This document shows positions 47,190 to 56,568 of a stretch of DNA of 64,000 nucleotides, piece after piece. The position numbers and the translations under genes were made by a program. The stretch comes from Porphyromonas asaccharolytica DSM 20707. Lineage in GTDB: Bacteria; Bacteroidota; Bacteroidia; Bacteroidales; Porphyromonadaceae. Location of the stretch: assembly GCF_000212375.1 (NCBI RefSeq), contig NC_015501.1, forward strand, positions 496,001-560,000, read 5' to 3'. Position 1 is the stretch's first letter. Each line of letters opens with the position of its first letter. A model generated the notes under the pieces. That model ran no database searches, had not been told where the DNA came from, and saw only the letters and a program-made list of their open reading frames with translations.

Positions 47190-47425
47190 ATGGCACAGGC
47201 AGGTCTTCTGACTTCTCCCTAGTTCGTATAGCTCACATCGAGTCGTACAAAACGGGCGATACCCTGGGTCTTCCCATAGCTACCTACAGCACCTTCACGC
47301 GAAGGCTTGTAGGGGTCGTGCTACAGTGACATCTTAATGCAGGGGCGCACTTCAGGAGTTACAGCTGAGAGTACAGTCTTGGCTTCGCACCAAGTTCCCT
47401 ATTCAGACGGGGTGACAAGATTTGG
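47190..47425 (-). promoter_or_regulatory. Cobalamin (B12) riboswitch
   Basis: Read on the minus strand, the B12 box AGTCAGAAGACCTGCC is at 47213-47198. Upstream in order come AATAGGGAAC (47403-47394), TTGGTGCGAAGCCAAG, CAGCTGTAAC, GTCACTGTAGC and ATGGGAAGACCC. This order and wording match the cobalamin riboswitch core. A -7 element sits 26 nt before it. Downstream on the transcript is the abfD operon, with 277 nt between the B12 box and the abfD start. The expression platform is not certain; a small hairpin, TACAGGCGCTGACCTGTA, lies at about 47006-47023. Confidence 0.92.
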
Positions 47426-47450
47426 TTGTTCCTCGTACACCTATGCACCG

Positions 47451-47458
47451 CAAAGGTA
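47451..47458 (-). promoter_or_regulatory. -7 element (TACCTTTG) for the riboswitch transcript
   Basis: TACCTTTG read on the minus strand. TTG triplets lie 17 and 23 bases upstream, neither at the ideal distance. The transcript should start near 47444 and read through the riboswitch toward abfD. Confidence 0.6.
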
Positions 47459-47512
47459 CATAATATATTCTAATCCAACCACAAGAACCTGATCAGACAC
47501 AGAAGAAATGAA

Positions 47513-47690
47513 TCTCCACGTAGGTATTTTCAAATCTCCACGTAGGTATTTTCAAATCTCCACGTGGAAAAGAAAAATTCTCCACGTGGAGACGAAATAA
47601 AACTTCGGAGGAATCAAATGAAACTTCGGAGGAATCGTTTCGCCTCCACGTGGAAAATAAAAAATAGCCCCCTGGAAAATCGAAAATCCC
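47513..47690 (+). repeat. CCACGTGG / CGGAGGAATC repeat array, copy R4
   Basis: Two units with CTCCACGTAGGTATTTTCAAAT are followed by CCACGTGG units, two 21-bp AAACTTCGGAGGAATC units and CCTCCACGTGGAAAATA, then a diverged CCCCCTGG unit. The centre and tail are almost the same as R3. Confidence 0.9.
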
Positions 47691-47715
47691 TACCGAGGAA
47701 AGCGACCGAAGGTCG

Positions 47716-47790
47716 ACCACTGGCTATTAGCTGTTGGCTAGAGTCACTAGAGCCTCTCTAATCTCTAACCTCTAACCTCTAATATCTTTT
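47716..47790 (+). repeat. Composite ACTAG / CTCTAA repeat upstream of LRR gene
   Basis: GGCTATTAGCTGTTGGCTAG, an ACTAG unit, then TCTAATCTCTAACCTCTAAC runs. R4 plus this block repeats the order seen at 26932-27241. Confidence 0.8.
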
Positions 47791-47794
47791 TTAA

Positions 47795-47802
47795 TATCTT
47801 TG
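47795..47802 (+). promoter_or_regulatory. -7 element (TATCTTTG) upstream of LRR gene
   Basis: TATCTTTG follows the CTCTAA run directly. No TTG is found at the usual distance. The predicted transcript starts near 47809, leaving a leader of about 80 nt. Confidence 0.5.
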
Positions 47803-47888
47803 CCTTGAGCTGACGTAACTCAGTAGATGCTACGGGCTTAGTACGACGACTCACCTTGAGAAAACATAAATCCATAATACCAACAAAC

Positions 47889-50549
47889 ATGAAAAGGATT
47901 AGATCACTACTAGGATGCGTCCTAATCATTTGCCTGTCACTATCGCAAAGCATGCTTCTGACAGCTCAAGAAGACCTTGTCGCAGAGATGAATGGTACCT
48001 ATGCGACGGGGACAGAGTTTAACCTATGGGTATCATCTCGCTCTGGCTCTATACGAGTCGACTACGGCAGTGGCTCACCCACTGAGCTACAGGTCTCTAC
48101 AGACCCCAGCATGCCGACGAAGATCAACAGCTACACGACCGAAGGCAAGTCGGTCAAAGTATACGGTCGTGACCTGACGACTCTGCGATGCTTCTGGAAC
48201 AAGCTTACGTCTCTCACGCTGCACGCGCCAGAGCTAGAGATACTCATCTGTCACACAAACAGCATACCCTCTCTAGACCTGACAGGGAGCCCTAAGCTGC
48301 GCATACTAGATGCTACGGAGGCAGGGTTGACGACCCTTCAGATGAGCGGTCTGACCCTCATCGATACGCTCGTATGTGATGGCAATAAGTTGACACAGCT
48401 AGATCTGAGCGACATGACGCACCTCAGACTCTTGGAGTGCTACAAGAATAAGCTATCACAGCTGGATCTTACCTCTTGTCCAGATCTTGTCAAGGTGTCT
48501 GCTCACAAGAACCAACTCACGACACTCAACGTATCTGGACTGACTAAGCTAGAGGAGGTCTCTTGCTGGCAGAATCAAATAGCTGAGCTCGATCTCTCCT
48601 CAGCAGCTGCACTCACTGCTCTGGACTGTAGCGAAAACAGCCTAACCAAGCTCCTAGTCAATCCATCGGCTCCTATTAAGAAGGTCGAACTCTATGACAA
48701 CCAGCTCTCAGAGGAGGCTTTTAACAGCTTTATCAAGAGCCTACCTGATCTGTCTGGACAAGAGTCTGGCACCCTCAAGGCGGTCAAAACAAGCAGTGAC
48801 AGCCCCGAAGGAAATCAAGTTTCTGCACAAGCCCTCCGAGAGGCTCAACTCAAGAACTGGCGCATCTACAAGGGATATGAGGAGATACCAGTACCTATGC
48901 CCCGTGCGACCCTGACGACGAGTGGTGTATCTCAGTGGACGATCTCCGCACAGCTAGCCGATGAGGCGCAACAAGACAAGGCGTGGATCGACTGGAACAA
49001 CGATGGCATCTGTCAAGACAATGAGCGAGGCCTCCCCGAGGGTAAGCATGCCGTAGAGGCTAACACCATCACGATATATGGCGATCTAGAGGGTCTCTTC
49101 TGCTACGAAAACGCCCTGACAGATATCGACGTATCCGCTCTTCAGAGCTTGAAGCGCCTGAACATTAGTGACAATAGCTTGACTCAGATAGACCTCTCTC
49201 ACAATCCACTCCTCGAGGAGCTGTGGATGCAAAACAATCAGTTCACAACGATCGATCTATCACACCAGCCTGCACTTGATAATCTCAACGCTTCGAGCAA
49301 TAAGCTCACAGAGATAACCTTCGCGCCTGAGTCAGCAACGAATCGTATCGATCTGTCTAATAACAAGCTAACGACTTTAGACCTATCCAATACACCTCAC
49401 CTAGCCTTGCTCAACTGCAATGACAACCAACTCTCCGAGTTCGATGGTAGGTATGTCGAGAACTTGAGCTTCCTATATCTAGCAAACAACCAGTTTAAGG
49501 ATTTCGACCCCACTACCCTACCGGAGCTTATAGAATTAAATCTAAACGGAAATCATCTCTCCTCCATCGATCTAGCAGGTCTCGAGTGGTTGACCAAGCT
49601 ACTCCTAGCTGGTAATAATATATCCACTATCAACCTCAGAGGCTGTCCTGACCTAGCGCAGCTCAACCTTGCAGAGAACCCTCTGACCAACCTAGACCTA
49701 AGCCCCTGCAGTAGCATCTTCTGGCTCAATCTATCTGCATGCGGACTGAGCAGCGTAGATGTCTCCTCGCTATCTTACCTCTCTATGCTATATCTCCCCT
49801 ACAATAAGCTGACCGAGCTAACCCTGCCTACTGAGTGTGAGGAGCTTGTAGCTCTAGATATAGAGGGCAATCAGATCAGAGGTGACAAGATGCAAGCGCT
49901 CATCGACCAGCTGCCTAACCTAGAGTATGGTATAGGCGAGTTTTATGTAGTAGCTCAGGACAGTCTCTACGGCAATGCCATCTCTAGAGATCAAGTGGAG
50001 ATGGTCATGCAAAAGTCTTGGAAAGTATTCCAAAGCACCAAGACCGAGCCACAGTATCTTGAGTTTGAGGGCTATACGATCTATCCCGTACACCTCACCG
50101 TAGGGGAGCATGGCGCTGCCTCTATTGTGAACTATCAACCCGCCAGTGAGGTCCCCATGGGAGTTCGGCTACAGCTATCTGTGACACCTGAAGCTGGCTA
50201 TAAGATTCAGTCGATACTTGTCAATGGGAAGCCTCTAGAGGGTATGGAGTTCGAAGTGCTCCAGGAGACGAATGTAGAGGTCCGCTTCGAAAAAGAGACT
50301 GCTCTACAAGTCCCAACAGACGCTTCTATCGCGCTCTATCCTAACCCCGCAACAGATTACATTACCGTCCGCACGGCTATCGGTAGCTCTATCGAGCTCT
50401 TTGCTAGCGATGGCACGCTGGTAGCCACTACGCAGACCACTATGCCAGAGACGACACTCTCCGTAGCAGAGCTCCCAGCAGGACGTTACGTAGCACGGAT
50501 CACCGAGCGTGACGGCAAGACGGTACTAACGCCTGTGATCGTCCGATGA
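47889..50549 (+). CDS. Internalin-like LRR surface protein with T9SS type A sorting domain
   Basis: The 886-residue product has a signal peptide (MKRIRSLLGCVLIICLSLSQ). LRRs of the LxxLxCxxNxLTxLDLS type occupy about residues 80-280 and 390-670, in two halves like the CDS at 5877. An InlB-type module (HLTVGEHGAAS, then VEVRFEKE) precedes a clear T9SS type A sorting domain at about 810-886 (IALYPNPATDYITVR, then LPAGRYVARITERDGK). This is the most canonical T9SS signal in the window and supports the weaker calls in its paralogues. The ATG at 47889 is chosen because it sits next to the signal peptide; an upstream ATG at 47856 gives a poor leader. Confidence 0.9.
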   Translation: MKRIRSLLGCVLIICLSLSQSMLLTAQEDLVAEMNGTYATGTEFNLWVSSRSGSIRVDYGSGSPTELQVSTDPSMPTKINSYTTEGKSVKVYGRDLTTLRCFWNKLTSLTLHAPELEILICHTNSIPSLDLTGSPKLRILDATEAGLTTLQMSGLTLIDTLVCDGNKLTQLDLSDMTHLRLLECYKNKLSQLDLTSCPDLVKVSAHKNQLTTLNVSGLTKLEEVSCWQNQIAELDLSSAAALTALDCSENSLTKLLVNPSAPIKKVELYDNQLSEEAFNSFIKSLPDLSGQESGTLKAVKTSSDSPEGNQVSAQALREAQLKNWRIYKGYEEIPVPMPRATLTTSGVSQWTISAQLADEAQQDKAWIDWNNDGICQDNERGLPEGKHAVEANTITIYGDLEGLFCYENALTDIDVSALQSLKRLNISDNSLTQIDLSHNPLLEELWMQNNQFTTIDLSHQPALDNLNASSNKLTEITFAPESATNRIDLSNNKLTTLDLSNTPHLALLNCNDNQLSEFDGRYVENLSFLYLANNQFKDFDPTTLPELIELNLNGNHLSSIDLAGLEWLTKLLLAGNNISTINLRGCPDLAQLNLAENPLTNLDLSPCSSIFWLNLSACGLSSVDVSSLSYLSMLYLPYNKLTELTLPTECEELVALDIEGNQIRGDKMQALIDQLPNLEYGIGEFYVVAQDSLYGNAISRDQVEMVMQKSWKVFQSTKTEPQYLEFEGYTIYPVHLTVGEHGAASIVNYQPASEVPMGVRLQLSVTPEAGYKIQSILVNGKPLEGMEFEVLQETNVEVRFEKETALQVPTDASIALYPNPATDYITVRTAIGSSIELFASDGTLVATTQTTMPETTLSVAELPAGRYVARITERDGKTVLTPVIVR

Positions 50550-50598
50550 GCTTCGCTGTCTACCAGACTGCGGACTAGCATACGCAGTCACCATACAT

Positions 50599-50773
50599 GA
50601 GACTGTTGCAAAAGTCAACAGTCTCACAATCTTGCTAGCAAGATTGTTCAGACTTTGCAGAAAGGATGAAGCGCAAGGCGCTGAGGGTGAGGTCTGAAGG
50701 GAGCATACCTATGTATGTGACCGAAGCCGAATCCCGAAAGCAACACAGCGATTCGCCTTTATGCAACAGTCTC
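50599..50773. mobile_element. MITE-like element, 175 bp, with TACAT target duplication
   Basis: Terminal inverted repeats GAGACTGTTGCA (50599-50610) and TGCAACAGTCTC (50762-50773) enclose 151 bp with no frame of note. The direct repeat TACAT occurs immediately outside both ends (50594-50598 and 50774-50778), as expected for a 5-bp target duplication. Inside are a second GACTGTTG/CAACAGTC hairpin near the left end and the palindrome AATCTTGCTAGCAAGATT. No transposase is present, so movement would need one from elsewhere. Confidence 0.8.
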
Positions 50774-50783
50774 TACATAAAGC

Positions 50784-50825
50784 GACCCCTGTAGGAGTGC
50801 ATACTAAAGCATTCCTACAGGGGTC
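50784..50825. terminator. Hairpin between convergent genes
   Basis: GACCCCTGTAGGA (50784-50796) pairs with TCCTACAGGGGTC (50813-50825). It lies between the LRR gene (+) and the fucosidase gene (-). The rest of the gap 50826-50914 shows nothing. Confidence 0.6.
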
Positions 50826-50914
50826 ACTACTGCGTCATATGTCGCTACGCTAGCTGTCTGATCGTCTAGCGGTCACAGAGCCTACAGACTCGCTCACAGC
50901 GCACATGGACTTGA

Positions 50915-52213
50915 TCACAGCTCGATCTCGACCACGTAGTCGATGAGACCTGCGGGGCGACGAATGGTCAGCTGCAATGCGCCACTATCAGTACGCGTAT
51001 AGGCTATCGGTGCACGTGTGATATAGTCTACTACTGCCCTTGGAGCCTGTGGCAGAGAGATCTCGATCTGCTCCACATCTTCAAAGATATGGAGGTAGAG
51101 CTTGGCTCCCTTTGTCGTGGAGACACCCCAAGGCTGCTCCGCAATGAGCCCCGCCTGGCTGCCGTAGATCGTCTCTCCATAGCGCTCCATCCAGTCCCCG
51201 ATCCCGTTGAGCCGCTCAATGGCCTGCTCGGGTAGCTCGCCATTGGGCTGTGGTCCTACATTGAGTAGCAGATTGCTTCCCTTGGCAGCGGCGCGAACTA
51301 GCAGCTCGACCAGTTCGGCAGTACTCTTGTAGTTTGTATCAGCGACCTTATAGCCCCACATGCCATTCATCGTTTGGCACATTTCCAGAGGTAAGTGGCT
51401 GATCTGCTGTCCCGAGAGACCCGCTTTGTTTTCGCCTGGCAGGTCGCGCTCGAACATCTGAAAGTCTTCGCCCTCAAGCGGCGAGATATGATGATTATTG
51501 CCTATCAGACAGCAGGGTTGAAGCTCATGAATGTATGCGTATAGCTCCTCCATCCTCCAGTCAAACGGGACCGAGTCACTGTCGTGATCCCAATAACCAT
51601 CTAGCCAGATAGCCCCTACCTCGCCGTATCGGGTCAACAGTTCGTGGAGCTGCGCCTTCATAAAGGCAAAGTAGGAATCATAGTCAGGTGCCATAACGCG
51701 CCCCGTGTGCAGTCCGGTCCTACCTAGAGGATAGTCTGGGCGGATCCAGTCGAGGATCGAATAGTAGAGGTGTAGCTTGAGACCCTCGGCTCTACACGCC
51801 TCGGCAAGCTCACTTAGCACATCTCGCCCGAAGGGGGTAGCATCGACAATGTTGTAGTCACTCGTCTGCGTGTCATACATCGAGAAACCATCATGATGCC
51901 GCGTCGTAAAGGTCACATAGCGTGCGCCTGAACGCTTGATGGCCTGAGCCCACGCCGTAGCATCAAAGCGTATCGGATAGAAGCATGAAGCAGCCTTAGC
52001 ATACTCATCTTTATTGAGCTTGCCAGAGTTGAGATACCACTCCCCCTGAGCATACATACTATACAGTCCCCAGTGAATGAAGATCCCTAGTCGGCTCTCC
52101 TCAAATGCCTCTCGCGCCTGCAGATTGCATGGCGACGGTGTGTAGCTACGCTGTGCAAAGAGGGCTCCGCACCCTACCAGCAGCATAACTATCCATAGTA
52201 AGCGTCGTCTCAT
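50915..52213 (-). CDS. Alpha-L-fucosidase (GH29)
   Basis: The 432-residue secreted product has a signal peptide (LLWIVMLLVGCGALFAQ). The GH29 catalytic domain follows: RLGIFIHWGLYSMYAQGEWY, FTTRHHDGFSMYDT, and the nucleophile region VGAIWLDGYWD, with GSNLLLNVGPQPNGELP later. A short beta-sandwich C-terminus ends the protein. It should release L-fucose from glycans outside the cytoplasm. No sugar transporter is adjacent. Fucose removal and the GDP-fucose genes at 27275-29430 may relate to host or own glycans; this is inference. Confidence 0.93.
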   Translation of the reverse strand: MRRRLLWIVMLLVGCGALFAQRSYTPSPCNLQAREAFEESRLGIFIHWGLYSMYAQGEWYLNSGKLNKDEYAKAASCFYPIRFDATAWAQAIKRSGARYVTFTTRHHDGFSMYDTQTSDYNIVDATPFGRDVLSELAEACRAEGLKLHLYYSILDWIRPDYPLGRTGLHTGRVMAPDYDSYFAFMKAQLHELLTRYGEVGAIWLDGYWDHDSDSVPFDWRMEELYAYIHELQPCCLIGNNHHISPLEGEDFQMFERDLPGENKAGLSGQQISHLPLEMCQTMNGMWGYKVADTNYKSTAELVELLVRAAAKGSNLLLNVGPQPNGELPEQAIERLNGIGDWMERYGETIYGSQAGLIAEQPWGVSTTKGAKLYLHIFEDVEQIEISLPQAPRAVVDYITRAPIAYTRTDSGALQLTIRRPAGLIDYVVEIEL

Positions 52214-52320
52214 AGTTATTATTCGTTGCCTATATCGATTGATAGCGCAAACTTACGAAAATGATTCGTGACACACCCTCACCCCAAGCTAGCATCTCTA
52301 ATCTCTAAGGTCTAAATTCG

Positions 52321-52328
52321 TACCTTTG
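52321..52328 (+). promoter_or_regulatory. mnmG: -7 element (TACCTTTG) upstream of mnmG
   Basis: TACCTTTG directly follows a short CTCTAA repeat (52290-52318). It implies a transcript start near 52335, so the ATG at 52369 is preferred over 52330. Confidence 0.55.
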
Positions 52329-52368
52329 CATGAGGCTGATACAGGTCAGCCGAGGCTACGTATCTACA

Positions 52369-54246
52369 ATGAAGACTCACTTTGACATTATCGTAATTGG
52401 TGCAGGGCACGCTGGCTGCGAGGCGGCGTGCGCTACTGCACGCATGGGTGCCTCGACGCTCCTCATCACGGGAGACATGAACAAGGTGGCGCAGCTAAGC
52501 TGCAACCCCGCCATGGGTGGCATCGCCAAGGGACAGATAGTGAGAGAGATAGATGCACTCAGCGGCTACACGGGACAAATGTCTGACGCTGCTACGATAC
52601 AGTGGCGTATGCTCAACCGAAGCAAGGGCCCTGCTATGTGGAGCCCGCGAGCACAGCTAGACCGCATGCGCTTTATGGAGCTATGGAGAGGTCAGCTAGA
52701 TAGGACGGACGGGTTGGATCTTTGGCAAGACTTCGTCGTAGATATAAAGTTTGGCGCAGAGGACAACAAGCATCTGGTAGTGACGCAATTAGGCATGACC
52801 TTTACGGCTGCAAAGGTGGTCCTCACGGCTGGAACTTTCCTCGGGGGACTGATGCACTTTGGTAAGACGATGATCCCAGGCGGACGCATCTCAGAGCCAG
52901 CTAGCCACGGCATCACAGAGTGTCTCGTAGCAGCGGGACATCATGCAGACCGTATGAAGACGGGCACCCCAGCCCGCATCGACGGACGCTCCGTAGATTG
53001 GTCGCTTGTAGAGGAGCAGCCAGGTGACGAGGAGGCGGGTCGCTTTAGCTTCCTCCCAATGCAACGAAGCCAGCTACGACAGCGCTCCTGCTACATCCTC
53101 TATACCAACGAAGCTTGCCACGACATTCTTAGAGCTTCGCTCAGCGACTCACCACTCTACAATGGGCAGATACAGAGCATCGGACCGCGCTACTGTCCCA
53201 GCATAGAGACGAAGATTGTCAACTTCGCCGACCGCACACGCCATCAGCTCTTCCTCGAGCCTGAGGGTGAGGAGACGAACGAATACTACCTCAACGGCTT
53301 TAGTTCGTCGCTCCCTATCGACATACAGATCAGAGCTTTACAGACGATCCCCGCATTGCGAGACGTACAGCTCTACCGCCCAGGCTATGCGATCGAGTAC
53401 GACTTCTTTGACCCGCGAGATCTGCACCATACGCTGGAGAGTAAGCTAGTACCTGGCCTTTACCTAGCGGGTCAGGTCAACGGCACCACCGGCTACGAGG
53501 AGGCAGCCGGACAAGGTCTCCTCGCAGGTATCAATGCTGCCCTAGCCCTACAAAAAAAGGCTCCGCTCGTCCTAAGACGAGACGAAGCCTACATAGGCGT
53601 CCTCATTGACGATCTCGTAACCAAGGGGGTCGACGAGCCATACCGTATGTTTACCTCACGAGCTGAGTACCGTATACTCCTACGTCAAGACAATGCCGAC
53701 CTGCGACTGACGCCCTATGCGGAGCAGCTAGGACTAGCCACCGCAGAGCGACTGAGCCGCCTCGAGCAGATCAAAGAGGGCATAGCAACACTAGACAATC
53801 TATGCGCTAACTACTCGGTCAAGCCAGAGGAGGTCAACGGCTACCTGGCCAGTCTAGGTGAGAAGCCTCTAGACTTTGGCACTAAGCTCACGACCCTACT
53901 CCTTCGTCCGCACGTTTCGCTCAGCGGTTTGATCGCCCAGCTAGACGGTTTCGCCACACAGGTGGCAGGTTTGATAGGTGATGACGAGGAGATCCTCACA
54001 CGCACCGAGACCGCCATCAAGTATCGGGGCTACATCGAGCGCGAGGAGCAAGCGGCGCAGAAGCTTCACCGCTTGGAGTCGCTAATGCTAGGCGACAAGC
54101 TCGACTATCAGCAGATCTCTGCACTCCCCATAGAGGCTCGCGAGAAGCTCTCTCGTATCCGCCCCGCCACTATCGCTCAGGCCGCCCGCATCCCAGGCAT
54201 CTCTCCGAGCGACATCAACATACTCCTAGTTCTACTGGGACGATAG
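52369..54246 (+). CDS. mnmG: tRNA uridine-5-carboxymethylaminomethyl modification enzyme MnmG (GidA)
   Basis: The 625-residue FAD protein works with MnmE to modify the wobble uridine of certain tRNAs. The N-terminal [20 protein letters not shown], the [13 protein letters not shown] motif, and [18 protein letters not shown] are intact. The C-terminal helical region ends with [18 protein letters not shown]. MnmG often lies near the replication origin in other bacteria, and here a parS-like site lies just after the gene. Confidence 0.96.
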   Translation: MKTHFDIIVIGAGHAGCEAACATARMGASTLLITGDMNKVAQLSCNPAMGGIAKGQIVREIDALSGYTGQMSDAATIQWRMLNRSKGPAMWSPRAQLDRMRFMELWRGQLDRTDGLDLWQDFVVDIKFGAEDNKHLVVTQLGMTFTAAKVVLTAGTFLGGLMHFGKTMIPGGRISEPASHGITECLVAAGHHADRMKTGTPARIDGRSVDWSLVEEQPGDEEAGRFSFLPMQRSQLRQRSCYILYTNEACHDILRASLSDSPLYNGQIQSIGPRYCPSIETKIVNFADRTRHQLFLEPEGEETNEYYLNGFSSSLPIDIQIRALQTIPALRDVQLYRPGYAIEYDFFDPRDLHHTLESKLVPGLYLAGQVNGTTGYEEAAGQGLLAGINAALALQKKAPLVLRRDEAYIGVLIDDLVTKGVDEPYRMFTSRAEYRILLRQDNADLRLTPYAEQLGLATAERLSRLEQIKEGIATLDNLCANYSVKPEEVNGYLASLGEKPLDFGTKLTTLLLRPHVSLSGLIAQLDGFATQVAGLIGDDEEILTRTETAIKYRGYIEREEQAAQKLHRLESLMLGDKLDYQQISALPIEAREKLSRIRPATIAQAARIPGISPSDINILLVLLGR

Positions 54247-54251
54247 TTTAC

Positions 54252-54267
54252 CGTTTCACGTGAAACA
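54252..54267. other. Candidate parS (ParB-binding) site
   Basis: CGTTTCACGTGAAACA differs at one of 16 bases from the parS consensus TGTTTCACGTGAAACA and contains the perfect 14-bp palindrome GTTTCACGTGAAAC. It lies in the 27-bp gap between mnmG and uvrC. Confidence 0.7.
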
Positions 54268-54273
54268 ATCGAA

Positions 54274-56103
54274 ATGAACCGAGACGAAATCAAAGCTATC
54301 CTCCCAACCATCCCACAAGACCCAGGATGCTATCAGTACCGTAATAAGAACGGGACGATCATCTATGTGGGTAAAGCGAAAAATCTGCGCAATCGCGTCT
54401 CCTCTTACTTCAACAATTCACCGAAAGATCCGAAGACGACGAGGCTAGTCAGCGAGATCCGCCAACTAGAGTACTTTGTAGTCAACAGCGAGGCTGAGGC
54501 TTTGGTCTTAGAGAACAACCTGATCAAGACCCACCTGCCGAAATACAACATACTACTCAAGGATGATAAGTCCTACCCTCGCATTGTCATCACGAGCGAA
54601 CCGTTTCCACGCATCTTCGCCACAAGAAAGGAGGAGGGCAAGGGAGATTACTACGGGCCCTACCCCAACGTGGCGATGGCTCATACGGTGATCGACTTAA
54701 TTCATCGGGTCCTTCAGTTGCGTTCGTGTCGCTACGCTTTGACCCCCGAAGTGGTGCGGGAGCGGCGGGTGGACCTTTGCCTGCAATACCACATTAAGAA
54801 GTGCGGAGGTCCCTGTCAAGGTTTGGTCTCGGCCGAGGAGTACGCCCACGCAGTGCAACTAGCCCGACGTATCCTCAAAGGAGAGATAAACATTCTTATC
54901 GAGGAGGAGGTGGAGGAGATGAATCGTATGAGCGAGCGTCTGGAGTTCGAACGAGCCGAGCAGCATCGTCAGAATATTGAGACGCTACGTCGCTACTCGG
55001 GCAAGCATGTTGTTGCGCCAAACATTCACGAGGCTGATGTTTTTGCCTATGACGAAGACGACGTCAATGGTTTCGTCTGTATGATGCAGGTTCGCCACGG
55101 CGCGGTCGTCTTAGCGCACAACTTAACCTTTAAGAAGACGGTCGACTCCTCACGGAGCGACCTGCTCTCTTACTTGATAGAGGAGCTAAGACAGCGCTTC
55201 GGCAGCACAGCTCGTGAGGTGATCCTGGCGGATCCTGGCGAATGGGCGAGCGACAGCTATCGGATCACGGTGCCACAGCGTGGCGAGAAGAAGCAACTCC
55301 TCGAACTGGCTCAGCTCAACGTCTCACGCTACCGCTGGGACTGCTACAAGCGTCAGGAGAAACTCAACCCCGAGCAGCGTGCCACACGTCTCCTCACAAC
55401 GATGAAGAAGGATCTCGGCATCGATCGCCTACCCCGCCATATGGAGTGCTTTGACAATTCAAACATACAAGGCACCAATCCCGTGGCGGCGTGCGTGGTC
55501 TTTAAGAATGGTAAGCCGGCGAAGAGCGAGTACCGAAAGTTTCATGTGAAAACAGTCGTCGGGGCTGACGACTATCGGACGATGCGTGAGATCATCTACC
55601 GACGCTATCGCCGTGTGCTGGACGAGGGGCAGCCACTCCCCGACCTGATCATCATAGATGGTGGTAAGGGGCAACTGCATGTCGCCTGCGAGACACTCAA
55701 AGAGCTGGGCATCTACGACAAAGTGTGCGTCTTCGGTCTTGCGGAGCGCTTCGAAGAGCTATACCGTCCAGGCGAGTCGGAGCCTTTGGTCTTGGATCGC
55801 CGGTCAGAAACGCTCAAGGTGGTCTGTCATATACGTGACGAGGCGCACCGCTTTGGCATCACTTTCCACAGAGATAGTCGCTCGAAGCAGCAGACAAAGA
55901 GCATCCTCGACGAGATCCCTGGCATTGGAGCACGCAGCAAGGAGACTTTGCTGCAAGCCTTCAAAACACCCCAGCGAGTCGTCAAGGCTAGTCGTGCCGA
56001 ACTGATCGCAACCCTCGGCACGAGCAAGGGAAACAAGCTGTACAACCACCTACATCCTGATGAAGCTACGCTACATTCCGACGAAACTACAGAAACAACC
56101 TAG
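54274..56103 (+). CDS. uvrC: Excinuclease ABC subunit C
   Basis: The 609-residue nucleotide-excision repair nuclease has an N-terminal GIY-YIG domain (GCYQYRNKNGTIIYVGKAKN), the ligand region LQYHIKKCGGPC, a UVR domain (residues about 205-240), the RNase H-like domain (MECFDNSNIQGTNPVAACVV, then PDLIIIDGGKGQL) and a C-terminal helix-hairpin-helix (LDEIPGIGARSKETLLQAF). It cuts on both sides of a lesion with UvrB. Next to the parS-like site and followed 12 bp later by dtd. Confidence 0.96.
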   Translation: MNRDEIKAILPTIPQDPGCYQYRNKNGTIIYVGKAKNLRNRVSSYFNNSPKDPKTTRLVSEIRQLEYFVVNSEAEALVLENNLIKTHLPKYNILLKDDKSYPRIVITSEPFPRIFATRKEEGKGDYYGPYPNVAMAHTVIDLIHRVLQLRSCRYALTPEVVRERRVDLCLQYHIKKCGGPCQGLVSAEEYAHAVQLARRILKGEINILIEEEVEEMNRMSERLEFERAEQHRQNIETLRRYSGKHVVAPNIHEADVFAYDEDDVNGFVCMMQVRHGAVVLAHNLTFKKTVDSSRSDLLSYLIEELRQRFGSTAREVILADPGEWASDSYRITVPQRGEKKQLLELAQLNVSRYRWDCYKRQEKLNPEQRATRLLTTMKKDLGIDRLPRHMECFDNSNIQGTNPVAACVVFKNGKPAKSEYRKFHVKTVVGADDYRTMREIIYRRYRRVLDEGQPLPDLIIIDGGKGQLHVACETLKELGIYDKVCVFGLAERFEELYRPGESEPLVLDRRSETLKVVCHIRDEAHRFGITFHRDSRSKQQTKSILDEIPGIGARSKETLLQAFKTPQRVVKASRAELIATLGTSKGNKLYNHLHPDEATLHSDETTETT

Positions 56104-56115
56104 AGAAGAAACAGT

Positions 56116-56568
56116 ATGAAAGCACTTTTACAGCGAGTCATCCACGCCTCTGTGTCGATCGACGGCAACTGCGTCGGAAGCATTCGACAAGGCATCGTCC
56201 TACTCCTCGGCATCGGCTACGAAGATGGTCCCGAACAGATCGAGAAGCTCTGCCAGAAGGTGTGCAAGCTACGCATCTTTGACGATGAGGAAGGCGTGAT
56301 GAATCGTTCGCTGCTAGACATTGGTGGCGAAGCTCTTGTCGTCAGTCAGTTTACACTCATGGCAAACTGTCGCAAAGGCAACCGTCCAAGCTATATCGAG
56401 GCCGCTAAAGGGGAAGTTTCGGAGCCGCTCTACGAGCAGTTTGTCGCTAAGATGCGTCTCATCATGGGCTCAGATTCAATTAAAACCGGTAAATTTGGAG
56501 CCGATATGCAGGTAGAGATACATAATGACGGTCCTGTGACCATTATCTTAGACACCGACACGCTCTAA
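56116..56568 (+). CDS. dtd: D-aminoacyl-tRNA deacylase
   Basis: The 150-residue enzyme removes D-amino acids and glycine mis-attached to tRNA. The start MKALLQRVIHASVSIDG, the SQFTLMANCRKGNRPSYIEA motif and the C-terminal GPVTIILDTD match the family. The stop overlaps the next gene's start by one base (TAATG). Confidence 0.94.
   Translation: MKALLQRVIHASVSIDGNCVGSIRQGIVLLLGIGYEDGPEQIEKLCQKVCKLRIFDDEEGVMNRSLLDIGGEALVVSQFTLMANCRKGNRPSYIEAAKGEVSEPLYEQFVAKMRLIMGSDSIKTGKFGADMQVEIHNDGPVTIILDTDTL

Noticed and set aside
55537-55553. Second parS-like word in uvrC (AGTTTCATGTGAAAAC)
   Set aside because: Several mismatches to the consensus, including one in the core, and it lies within a coding region.
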